Shown piece by piece: positions 34,047-40,928 of a DNA stretch of 40,928 nucleotides. The number at the start of each line of letters is the position of its first letter. The stretch's first letter is position 1. This DNA comes from Lentisphaerae bacterium GWF2_45_14 (lineage in GTDB: Bacteria > Verrucomicrobiota > Lentisphaeria > Victivallales > GWF2-45-14). The position numbers were made by a program, and so were the translations under genes. Location: positions 1 through 40,928 of the forward strand of contig MHBG01000007.1 of the NCBI GenBank assembly GCA_001804785.1, given 5' to 3'. The notes beneath the pieces were generated by a model. It did no database searches. It had not been told where the DNA came from and saw nothing but the letters and a program-made list of their open reading frames with translations.

Positions 34047-35693
34047 ATGTTTTGTTACCAGTGTGAACAGACGGCAAAGGGGACAGGGTGCTGCAATTTT
34101 GGGGTCTGCGGGAAGGATCCGGAAACGGCGGTGCTGCAGGATCTTTTGATTTATTCGCTAAAGGGTATTTCGATGTATGCGGCATGTGCGGCGCTGCTGG
34201 GTGTGCAGGACGGGGAAATAGACAAATTCGTTACTGAGGGGCTTTTTACGACAGTCACGAATGTTAATTTCAATGCGGAGGATATTGCGTCAAGAATAAA
34301 AAGATCGGTCGGCGTCAGGGAAAAGGCAAAGGCGCTTTACGAAAAGGCGTGTGCGTCCAAGGCGTTGAAGCCTGAAGTCCTCGAAGGGATAGTTGACTTT
34401 GTTCCGGCAGGGGACGTTCATGGCATGGTTAGCCAAGGCGAGCTGGTCTCTGTCCAGAACAGCATAAATGACGTTGGCGAGGACATTACCGGACTGCGTC
34501 AGCTTGTTCTTCTGGGCTTGAAGGGTACGGCAGCTTATGCCGACCATGCGTTGGCACTCGGTCATGAACGTGCGGATGTTTTCGCATTTTTCCACAAGGC
34601 ATTGAAATTTCTTGCCGAAGAGCCTGAAGAGGCGGGGGATTTGCTGACGATGGCGCTCGAAGTCGGCAGGGTGAATCTTGATGTAATGGAGCTTCTGGAC
34701 AAAGCCAATACATCCGCCTACGGTAATCCTGTTCCGGTGCAAATAAGGATTACGCCTGTAAAAGGCAAAGCAATTCTGGTTTCAGGCCATGATCTGAAAG
34801 ACCTTTACGAGCTTCTGAAACAGACCGAGGGCAAGGGCATAAACATCTATACCCATGGAGAAATGCTTCCGGCCCACGGCTATCCTGAACTTAAAAAGTT
34901 CAAACACCTTGTGGGCAACTATGGCGGCGCCTGGCAGGAACAGCGAAACGAGTTCGACCTCTTCCCTGGTGCGATACTCATGACGACCAACTGTATCCAG
35001 AAGCCGAAGGACTCCTACAAGGATAGGATATTCACATGCGGGTTGGTAAGCTGGCCCGGCGTGAAGCACCTTGAAAATAAAGACTTTTCACCATTGATAA
35101 ATGCGGCCTTAAAATGCGAAGGATTCAAGGATGATGGTGAAGAAAAGTTTATTATGGGCGGCTTCGGCCATAATGCGGTATTAAGCGTGGCAGATAAAGT
35201 TGTAGAAGGAGTCAAGGCGGGTGCGATAAAGCACTTTTTCCTTATCGGCGGCTGCGACGGCGCGAAGACCGGACGCGATTACTATACGCGGTTTGCGGAA
35301 ATGGTTCCGAAGGACTGTGTTATCCTGACCCTCGCATGCGGCAAATATCGGTTCAACAAGCTTGATTTCGGCACTATCGGCGGTATCCCGCGGCTTCTTG
35401 ACATAGGCCAATGCAACGATGCCTATTCCGCGATAAAGATTGCCTCCGCGTTGGCGGGCGCCTTCAACTGTTCGCTGAACGAACTACCGCTTTCGATGAT
35501 CATTTCCTGGTACGAACAGAAGGCCGTATGCATACTGCTGACTCTGCTTTATCTCGGCAAGAGAGATATAAGGCTTGGTCCGAGCCTTCCGGCGTTCATT
35601 ACTCCGGCAATACTGAAAATCCTGGTGGATAAATTCAACATTATGCCGATAGCTGAACCGGAGGCTGACCTCAAAGCAATACTGAAGGGATAA
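34047..35693 (+). CDS. hcp: Hybrid cluster protein (hydroxylamine reductase/NO reductase)
   Basis: The 548-residue protein has the N-terminal [4Fe-4S] motif C3-x2-C6-x8-C15-x5-C21, the class I pattern seen in strict anaerobes such as Desulfovibrio. The hybrid 4Fe-2S-2O cluster ligands are also visible: HGEMLPAHGYPE, TNCIQKP plus FTCGLV, GGCDGAK, LACGKYRFNK, GQCND and YEQKAV. Hcp reduces NO to N2O and also hydroxylamine, so it protects against nitrosative stress. No hcr reductase is present; the 4Fe-4S protein upstream probably supplies electrons. It is the last gene of the rrf2 operon. No classic terminator follows; the next hairpin (35721-35770) lacks a T-tract. Confidence 0.95.
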   Translation: MFCYQCEQTAKGTGCCNFGVCGKDPETAVLQDLLIYSLKGISMYAACAALLGVQDGEIDKFVTEGLFTTVTNVNFNAEDIASRIKRSVGVREKAKALYEKACASKALKPEVLEGIVDFVPAGDVHGMVSQGELVSVQNSINDVGEDITGLRQLVLLGLKGTAAYADHALALGHERADVFAFFHKALKFLAEEPEEAGDLLTMALEVGRVNLDVMELLDKANTSAYGNPVPVQIRITPVKGKAILVSGHDLKDLYELLKQTEGKGINIYTHGEMLPAHGYPELKKFKHLVGNYGGAWQEQRNEFDLFPGAILMTTNCIQKPKDSYKDRIFTCGLVSWPGVKHLENKDFSPLINAALKCEGFKDDGEEKFIMGGFGHNAVLSVADKVVEGVKAGAIKHFFLIGGCDGAKTGRDYYTRFAEMVPKDCVILTLACGKYRFNKLDFGTIGGIPRLLDIGQCNDAYSAIKIASALAGAFNCSLNELPLSMIISWYEQKAVCILLTLLYLGKRDIRLGPSLPAFITPAILKILVDKFNIMPIAEPEADLKAILKG

Positions 35694-35720
35694 TAAATTT
35701 TATTTCCCAAGTTGCAGATT

Positions 35721-35770
35721 CTCCTTGTTAATGTATCGTTATTTTTCTTTTAACGTATATTAACAAGGAG
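35721..35770 (+). promoter_or_regulatory. Long hairpin that sequesters the DUF1015 gene Shine-Dalgarno
   Basis: CTCCTTGTTAAT (35721-35732) and ATTAACAAGGAG (35759-35770) are perfect 12-bp arms. The inner part continues pairing (GTA with TAT, one bulged T at 35736, CGTTA 35737-35741 with TAACG 35751-35755) to give about 20 bp and a 9-base loop of mostly T (35742-35750). The 3' arm ends in AAGGAG, the ribosome binding site 10 bases before the ATG at 35781. In a folded message the site would be closed. There is no T-tract after the stem, so it is not an ordinary terminator. Confidence 0.7.
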
Positions 35771-35780
35771 TTATCATAAA

Positions 35781-37010
35781 ATGGCTGTAGTTCTTCCATT
35801 CAACGGTCTTGTCCCTCCCGCGGATAAAGCCGCAAAAGTCGCGGCCGTCCCTTACGATGTAGTCAGTACCGAAGAAGCTGCGAAGCTTGCGGAAGGCAAT
35901 ATGCTGAGTTTTCTCAGGGTCTCACGCCCCGAAATCGAGCTGGATAAATCCATTGATGTACACGACGACAGCGTTTATGCAAAGGCCGGGGAAAACTTCA
36001 AGCGCCTCTGCAATGAAGCTCCGCTCACGCTCGACGCCGAAAAGCATCTTTATATCTACTCCCAGCAGATGGGCAAACATCTCCAGATTGGAATCGTCGG
36101 GGCTGTCTCTGTAGATGAATACGATAAAAACATTATAAAGAAGCACGAAAAGACCCGCAAGGACAAAGAGGACGACCGCACCCGCCACGTGATGACAACA
36201 AGATCACACACAGGACCAGCATTCCTTACATATAAAGACCTTCCTGAAATAGATGCGATAGTGGATTCGGAAGTTAAAAAATCACCGCTATTCGACGTTA
36301 CTGCCGAAGACGGGATCAGGCATCTTGTATGGCGTGTCGACGCTGCGGCAAGTCTGACGCTTTCCGGTCTTTTTGAAAAAATCCCGTACACATATATCGC
36401 GGACGGACATCACCGCTCCGCCGCCGCGTCCCGCGCAGCCGCCGAATGCAAGAAGGCGAACCCCGCCCATACAGGCAAAGAGGACTATAACTTTTTTCTC
36501 GCCGTTATTTTCCCTGCGTCGCAGCTCAGCATCCTTCCTTACAACCGCTGTGTACATGATTTTAACAGCCTCGGCCCATGCGATTTTTTCGAGAAAATCA
36601 AAGAGAAGTTTTCCGTCAGCGAAACCTCAAACCCATCTCCTGAAAAGTCAGGCGAATTCTGTATGTACATAGATAAAAAATGGTATTTGCTCAAGCCCCG
36701 TTTCGATATTAAAACGCTTGGCGTCATCGAAAGGCTTGATGTAAGCGTACTTCAGGACAATATCCTCGCACCTCTTCTCGGAATAGATGATCCCCGCACA
36801 AGCAAAAGAATCGATTTTATCGGCGGAATCAGAGGTACGGGCGAACTCGAAATGCTCGTGAATACAGGAAAAGGAGCAGTAGCTTTCTCTATGTATCCGA
36901 CAACCATGCAGCAACTCATGGATATTGCTGATGCCGGTGAAATAATGCCTCCTAAATCGACATGGTTCGAGCCGAAGCTGCGTGACGGTTTCGTAAGTCA
37001 CAACTTCTAG
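35781..37010 (+). CDS. DUF1015-family protein
   Basis: The 409-residue cytosolic protein matches DUF1015: VLPFNGLVPP, KVAAVPYDVVSTEEA, NMLSFLRVSRPEI, IKKHEKTRKDKEDDRTRHVMTTRSHTGP, YIADGHHRSAAA and KRIDFIGG. The ADGHHR and KHE motifs suggest a catalytic site; the family is related in name to serine-kinase-like proteins, but its activity is not settled as far as I know. It often lies near serine or phosphonate metabolism genes, which I do not see here. It has its own leader, with the ribosome binding site inside a 20-bp hairpin (35721-35770), so translation is probably regulated. It follows hcp by 87 bases. Confidence 0.85.
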   Translation: MAVVLPFNGLVPPADKAAKVAAVPYDVVSTEEAAKLAEGNMLSFLRVSRPEIELDKSIDVHDDSVYAKAGENFKRLCNEAPLTLDAEKHLYIYSQQMGKHLQIGIVGAVSVDEYDKNIIKKHEKTRKDKEDDRTRHVMTTRSHTGPAFLTYKDLPEIDAIVDSEVKKSPLFDVTAEDGIRHLVWRVDAAASLTLSGLFEKIPYTYIADGHHRSAAASRAAAECKKANPAHTGKEDYNFFLAVIFPASQLSILPYNRCVHDFNSLGPCDFFEKIKEKFSVSETSNPSPEKSGEFCMYIDKKWYLLKPRFDIKTLGVIERLDVSVLQDNILAPLLGIDDPRTSKRIDFIGGIRGTGELEMLVNTGKGAVAFSMYPTTMQQLMDIADAGEIMPPKSTWFEPKLRDGFVSHNF

Positions 37011-37146
37011 CCAGTAGGCATAGCCCGGACTAAGTTAGTACCGTGCCCGTTCGCTTCTCTCACTGACGGTGCGGAAAATATGCTCTGATAAAATATAGAA
37101 CTTTGAAATAAAGGAACTATATTACGCCTCAGGGAGATAATGTGCT

Positions 37147-38025
37147 ATGCTTATAAGTGATGAAGAAAAGCTTAAAAAGCTTGAGAAGATAAGCGAACGG
37201 GTCAGGGATTCGGAACTTTCTTCTATAAGAAATGTTACATCGGGCATCGTCAAGATTATCAATGATTCCAAATCGAACGCGCGCGACCTCAAGGCAATAA
37301 TCGAGATTGATCCCCCCCTCACCGCCAAAGTTCTCAGGACCGCCAACTCGGCCTATTACTACTCCAGACGGCAGATAAGCGATATTGAAGAAGCTGTCAT
37401 CTGGATCGGTTTCGATAATCTGAAGGAAATAGCGCTTAGCCAGAAGGTCTGCGAAATATTCCAGAAAAATGATGATTTCATGGAGTACTCCAGAACGAGG
37501 CTATGGAAACACTGCATAGCGGTAGGTCTGCTCGCAAAAATGATCTATAGAATGGAATTCGGCGAAAGCGGAGAAAATATCTACGCGGCAGGACTGCTTC
37601 ATGACATCGGAATAATCGTGGAGGACCAATTTTACGAAGAAGAGTTTAAACAAGTACTTCACGATTATCAGATCGATAAAAGCACCCTTCATACGGCGGA
37701 ATCCAAGTTCTGGGGCTATGACCACGCCGATATAGGACAGGCGGTCGCTTCATCGTGGCAGTTGCCGGAAGACCTTATGATAAGCATCGGCTTTCATCAC
37801 AACTTTGAAGAGGTGCCCCCTGATTACATGAGGATGGCGACAACACTGGCGCTTGCCGATAATCTCTGTCACGAGAGCGGCTTCGGGTACAGAAAGTTTT
37901 TCGTGCAGAAGGGCCTCACCCGCAGACTCCTGGACATCCTCGAAATAAAGAAGTACGCAATGGACATGATAATGGACGGCATGAAAAAAGAAATCAAGCG
38001 AATGGAAGGCCAGGGAATTCTCTGA
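37147..38025 (+). CDS. HDOD-domain signalling protein
   Basis: The 292-residue protein has an HDOD domain over about residues 20-215: VTSGIVKIINDS, AIIEIDPPLTAKVLRTANSAYY, ISDIEEAVIWIGFDNLKEIALS and AAGLLHDIGIIVEDQF. HDOD proteins are relatives of HD phosphohydrolases that usually lack full activity and work in chemotaxis, motility and c-di-GMP signalling. Here HD is kept in LLHDIG, and HCIAVG and FHHNF add histidines, so some metal binding is possible. It starts an operon with a hybrid histidine kinase (1 base away) and a receiver, so it is likely a part of that phosphorelay. A GGGAG ribosome binding site precedes it. Confidence 0.88.
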   Translation: MLISDEEKLKKLEKISERVRDSELSSIRNVTSGIVKIINDSKSNARDLKAIIEIDPPLTAKVLRTANSAYYYSRRQISDIEEAVIWIGFDNLKEIALSQKVCEIFQKNDDFMEYSRTRLWKHCIAVGLLAKMIYRMEFGESGENIYAAGLLHDIGIIVEDQFYEEEFKQVLHDYQIDKSTLHTAESKFWGYDHADIGQAVASSWQLPEDLMISIGFHHNFEEVPPDYMRMATTLALADNLCHESGFGYRKFFVQKGLTRRLLDILEIKKYAMDMIMDGMKKEIKRMEGQGIL

Positions 38026-38026
38026 C

Positions 38027-39733
38027 ATGGAACAAAAGAAAGAAGACGAAATAGAAAAGCTTGGGGAAAAGATTCTTCACCTCGAGACACGCGTCAAACA
38101 CCTCAGCAACGAACTTTCCATCACCAAAAACGAATACGAACGTACCGCAAATAATTATTTCGAGATATACTCGAACATGGGGAAAAAAGTGGATGATCAG
38201 ACGGAGCTGCTCCAGACCGTCCTCGACAATATCCCCGCCTACGTATATTGGAAGGATATCAATCAGAAATACATGGGCTGTAACAGGAACTTCGCGAAGG
38301 CAATGAATCTTTCAACCCCTTCTGTCATCGTCGGAAAAACTGATGCACAGATATACTCGCCCGAAGAAGCCCGAAAAATCTCACTTGAGGATACTTCTGT
38401 AATTGAGCGTAAAATGACCGAATTCCACGAGGTAAGACACCACAAGACACCGTCCGGTAAAGAAATGTGGATGGACATCATAAAAGTCCCGATACACGAC
38501 TCAGAGGACAAGGTGATAGGAATGCTCTCCGTCTATGAAGACATCAGCGAGCGCGTACGTGCGGAAAAAGAGCAGAAGAAGCTTGAGGAAAACATGAGAC
38601 AGTCGCAAAAACTGCAGAGCCTGGGCGTCCTCGCGGGCGGTATCGCGCATGACTTCAACAATATACTGACCCCCATAATAGGTTACACCGAAATGGCAAG
38701 AGAGGATATCGCTGAACCGGATAAACTCGACTTCTATCTTCAACGCATAGAGCAGGGAAGTTTAAGAGCCAAAGAGCTTGTTCGCCAGATACTTACATTC
38801 AGCAGGCACAGCTCATCAAAAAAAGAACCTCTCTCAATAAACGCCGTTATCTCAGAGGCAGTAAAACTCATAAGAGCCACGCTGCCGACTACAATAGAAA
38901 TAAAGCAGAACATAAATTCAGTGTCCGGAATAATACTCGGAGATCCGACCCAGATACACCAGGTTATCATAAACCTCTGCACCAATGCGGCCCAATCCAT
39001 GAAAGACAATAAAGGAACAATAGGAATATCCCTTTCCAGGATTCATATCAGTATAAATTCTGATGAGATCAGGCCCGATAAATACATATCTCTGAAAGTG
39101 CGTGACAACGGATCCGGAATGCCGCCCGAAATAATCGAGAGGATTTTCGAGCCGTTCTTCACAACAAAGGAAGTCGGGCAAGGTACGGGAATGGGGCTTT
39201 CCGTCGTGCATGGAATAGTCAAGGGCCTTGACGGTTATATAAGGGTCAGCAGCAGCCCCCAGAAGGGTACGGAATTCAATATACTGATCCCCGAACATAA
39301 AGAGACATTCGCCGTGCCAGCTTCCCGCGAAAAATCCCCTCCTCCCGCAGGAAAAGGTCAAAAAATCCTCCTCGTCGATGACGAACCTATCGTTCTCGAA
39401 GCCCTTGAGAGAACCATAAAGTCATTAAATTACAATGTAGTAGCCTGCGCCGCCCCCTCTCTGGCCGTGGAATTATTTAAAGAGTCACCTTCAAGCTTCG
39501 ACCTCCTTTTTACCGACCTTACCATGCCCGGAATGACGGGAATAGTGCTTGCCGAGGAAATCCTGAGGGTAAGGTCAGATATCCCGGTAATCCTATGCTC
39601 AGGACAGGGAGACGGCGTCGACAAAAAAAGCCGGGGGACAATAAGCGCCATGATATCAAAGCCGGCTGACAGAGGAACCATAGCCGAAACAATTTACGAA
39701 TTACTCAAAAATAGTGGAAAGGACTTACAATAA
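38027..39733 (+). CDS. PAS-containing hybrid histidine kinase
   Basis: The 568-residue soluble protein has an N-terminal coiled coil (about 1-60), one PAS domain (about 60-180), and a histidine kinase core with the H-box GGIAHDFNN (phospho-acceptor H208) and N-box [12 protein letters not shown]. The G-boxes are DNGSGMPPE and [13 protein letters not shown]-terminal receiver follows (about 445-565; LVDDEP, phospho-site in FTDLTMP, KPAD). There is no membrane segment, so it senses a cytosolic signal, perhaps through a small molecule or redox group in PAS. The C-terminal receiver and the single receiver encoded next suggest a phosphorelay or phosphate sink. It is fused in expression to the HDOD gene (1 base) and the next receiver (1-base overlap). 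Confidence 0.93.
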   Translation: MEQKKEDEIEKLGEKILHLETRVKHLSNELSITKNEYERTANNYFEIYSNMGKKVDDQTELLQTVLDNIPAYVYWKDINQKYMGCNRNFAKAMNLSTPSVIVGKTDAQIYSPEEARKISLEDTSVIERKMTEFHEVRHHKTPSGKEMWMDIIKVPIHDSEDKVIGMLSVYEDISERVRAEKEQKKLEENMRQSQKLQSLGVLAGGIAHDFNNILTPIIGYTEMAREDIAEPDKLDFYLQRIEQGSLRAKELVRQILTFSRHSSSKKEPLSINAVISEAVKLIRATLPTTIEIKQNINSVSGIILGDPTQIHQVIINLCTNAAQSMKDNKGTIGISLSRIHISINSDEIRPDKYISLKVRDNGSGMPPEIIERIFEPFFTTKEVGQGTGMGLSVVHGIVKGLDGYIRVSSSPQKGTEFNILIPEHKETFAVPASREKSPPPAGKGQKILLVDDEPIVLEALERTIKSLNYNVVACAAPSLAVELFKESPSSFDLLFTDLTMPGMTGIVLAEEILRVRSDIPVILCSGQGDGVDKKSRGTISAMISKPADRGTIAETIYELLKNSGKDLQ

Positions 39734-40104
39734 TGCCAAAGCTGCTTATCATCGACGACGAAGAGGATATCAGGGAAATGCTCCAGATAATGTTCACGCG
39801 CGCAGGCTACGAGGCTGTTACCGCATCAAATGGCGCAGAAGCCGCCAGGCTCCTTGAGGCTGGAGTAAAGATAGACCTTATAATAACCGACGTTGTCATG
39901 CCGGAAGTTGACGGCATTGCCACAATTATCGAATCAAAGAAGAAATGCCCGGAAATGAAAATAATAGCCATTTCGGGAGGGGGCGTTATTCCACCTGAAA
40001 CTTATCTTGAAATGGCTGAGAAACTCGGAGCTTCCAGAACATTTACGAAGCCGCTCCAGATAAAGGAAGTTCTCAACGCGGTAAAAGAACTTCTGGCTCG
40101 TTAA
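39733..40104 (+). CDS. Single-domain response regulator (CheY-like)
   Basis: The 123-residue protein is a receiver with no output domain: LLIIDDEEDIREML, phospho-acceptor Asp in ITDVVMPEVDG (about D54), AISGGG and the lysine in FTKPLQI. It overlaps the stop of the hybrid kinase gene by one base (TAATG), so the pair is translated together. With no DNA-binding domain it must act by binding another protein, possibly the HDOD protein upstream, or serve as a phosphate shuttle between kinase and another regulator. It is the last gene of the operon; a hairpin with one mismatch (40126-40148) follows, without a T-tract. Confidence 0.93.
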   Translation: MPKLLIIDDEEDIREMLQIMFTRAGYEAVTASNGAEAARLLEAGVKIDLIITDVVMPEVDGIATIIESKKKCPEMKIIAISGGGVIPPETYLEMAEKLGASRTFTKPLQIKEVLNAVKELLAR

Positions 40105-40132
40105 AATTCCTCTATCTATTCGAGACACGACT

Positions 40133-40621
40133 TTACGATAAAGGCGTGGTCCTAATAGAATTCCTTTTCATGTTTTTTTTACCCTGCTGCAAAAATCGAT
40201 TGAGGGCATTGGTGAACTTTTCCTTGTCCTTGGGAGAGAACGGAGGGGAGCCGCCCGTAACTTCGCCAATGGTCCGCAATTCACTCATGAGCTCACGCAT
40301 CGCCATCGCATTTTTGATATTGTCCGGTGTAAATGTGTTTCCGTGCGGATTAAAGACCTTCGCTTTCTTAGTGATGGCCCTGTCCGCCAGGGGAATATCG
40401 GCTGTTATCACAAGATCGTCGGCTTCGACATTTTCAACAATCCAGTCGTCCGCCCCGTCAAAGGCGCCTCCCGCTGCGACCCCGCGCACAAAAGCAGTCT
40501 GCACCACAAACGGCATACGCGCGGCCACCAGCAAGCATTCGACCTTTTCCCGCTCCGCCACCTTGCAAAGCACTTCTTTCAACACCTTGGGCAAGGCATC
40601 CGCATCAACATAAATTTTCAT
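40133..40621 (-). CDS. yaiI: YaiI/YqxD-family (DUF188) protein
   Basis: The 162-residue protein shows the conserved DUF188 features: IYVDADALPKVLKEVL at the start, ENVEADDLVITADIPLADRAI in the middle, NPHGNTFTPDNI, and FSPKDKEKFTNALNRFL at the end. The acidic cluster (DAD, DD, TAD) resembles a PIN-type nuclease active site, so it may be an RNase, but the function is not established. It is convergent with the response regulator (28 bases between stops). No neighbour shares its direction. The few residues after NRFLQQGKK differ from typical members and are probably a variable tail. Confidence 0.9.
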   Translation of the reverse strand: MKIYVDADALPKVLKEVLCKVAEREKVECLLVAARMPFVVQTAFVRGVAAGGAFDGADDWIVENVEADDLVITADIPLADRAITKKAKVFNPHGNTFTPDNIKNAMAMRELMSELRTIGEVTGGSPPFSPKDKEKFTNALNRFLQQGKKNMKRNSIRTTPLS

Positions 40622-40788
40622 TCATGACCATCCTGAAATCTGGGTGAAGTTAAACGGAGAACAAAGGGACAAGATAGCCAAAAGCCTGGAAATGACAAGG
40701 GAAAAAGGCAAAATATACATCTTTAAAAACAAATAAAGTAATGCGTCAGTGGGATTTTTGAATTCAAAATAAGTGTTTTGGGCAACGT

Positions 40789-40928
40789 TTAAGCGGCAGA
40801 TTTGCCTTCTTCTGTCGTTTTCGGGATAAGCAGATGGGAAATGTCGGCGGATTTATCCTGAGCAAAAATATCAAGGACTTCTTCCATGAATTCAGCCGGA
40901 TCACGCCCTTTGCATTTTGCCGTATGCA
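40789..40928 (-). mobile_element. 3' end of an IS66-family transposase (partial)
   Basis: On the minus strand from 40926 to the TAA at 40791-40789 the frame reads about 45 residues: TAKCKGRDPAEFMEEVLDIF, then a segment ending LLIPKTTEEGKSAA. The pattern 'TAK-x-x-G-x-D-P-x-x-(Y/F)-(L/M)-x-x-V-L-x-x-(L/F)' is the C-terminal tail of IS66-type DDE transposases. The rest of the element lies beyond the window. GTAA at 40738 may be the terminal GTAA of an IS66 inverted repeat; if so, the 51 bases 40738-40788 are the element's noncoding end and the 8 bases before it (40730-40737) are the target duplication. That boundary is a guess. Confidence 0.6.

Noticed and set aside
35721-35770. Hairpin after hcp considered as a normal transcription terminator
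   Set aside because: No T-tract follows the stem on the plus strand, and its 3' arm is the next gene's ribosome binding site, so a translational role fits better.
40126-40148. Hairpin CACGACTTTA/TAAAGGCGTG between the convergent receiver and yaiI genes, considered as a bidirectional terminator
   Set aside because: One mismatch in the stem and no T-tract on either strand; it overlaps the yaiI stop. Too weak to list as a feature.
40614-40736. Open frame on the plus strand ending ...KGKIYIFKNK stop, just before the IS66 element
   Set aside because: About 40 codons, with no ribosome binding site and only a Met overlapping the yaiI start. It could be the tail of a lost gene but I do not recognise it and cannot support it as a gene.

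Overview
The window looks like a contiguous chromosomal segment of an anaerobic or microaerotolerant, probably Gram-negative bacterium. The anaerobic signs are an NAD(P)H-linked [FeFe] hydrogenase, a hybrid cluster protein operon and many Fe-S proteins. The Gram-negative signs are a secreted HtrA protease and an AsmA-like protein. I cannot name the phylum. The short AlaRS, the doubled PrkA module and the unusual domain fusions suggest an uncultured or deep-branching lineage rather than a well-studied group. GC is near 50 percent, coding density is high, and I see no tRNA, rRNA or CRISPR. One insertion sequence (IS66-like) enters at the right edge.

Layout. 1-2.4 kb: a divergent partial gene, rpsT with promoter and terminator, a PHP phosphoesterase and a HAD phosphatase. 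2.4-6.3 kb (minus): hydC-hydB-hydA, a trimeric [FeFe] hydrogenase. 6.5-9.5 kb (plus): a CDF-fold membrane protein, an AsmA-like protein and a U32 Fe-S protein. 9.5-16.4 kb (minus): an operon of htrA, a PfkB kinase, sppA, an 820-aa receiver/Ser-Thr kinase/GH26-like/SHOCT fusion and a PD-(D/E)XK Fe-S nuclease-like protein. 16.5-17.9 kb (plus): a DUF2851 gene, then about 440 noncoding bases rich in inverted repeats.

18.3-25.7 kb (minus) is a tight four-gene block: PrkA kinase 1, YeaH/DUF444, SpoVR and a second, divergent PrkA. 26.0-31.6 kb (plus) holds alaS (short form), a STAS protein, comEC (with a degenerate metallo-beta-lactamase domain) and a glycosyltransferase, followed by larE. 32.5-35.7 kb (plus) is a nitrosative/oxidative stress operon (Rrf2 regulator, Fe-S protein, cupin, hcp) behind a clear sigma70-type promoter with an overlapping palindrome. 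35.8-37.0 kb is a DUF1015 gene whose Shine-Dalgarno sequence lies inside a long hairpin. 37.1-40.1 kb (plus) is a signalling operon: HDOD protein, PAS hybrid histidine kinase and single-domain receiver. The end carries yaiI (minus) and the 3' end of an IS66 transposase.

The most unusual items are: (1) the receiver-kinase-pseudo-GH26-SHOCT fusion inside an envelope-protease operon; (2) the PrkA1-YeaH-SpoVR-PrkA2 block; (3) the hairpin that buries the ribosome binding site of the DUF1015 gene; and (4) several degenerate members of known families: a CDF protein without metal ligands, a ComEC without nuclease ligands, and a HydB without its C-terminal ferredoxin domain. All family calls come from reading motifs by eye; no database search was run.
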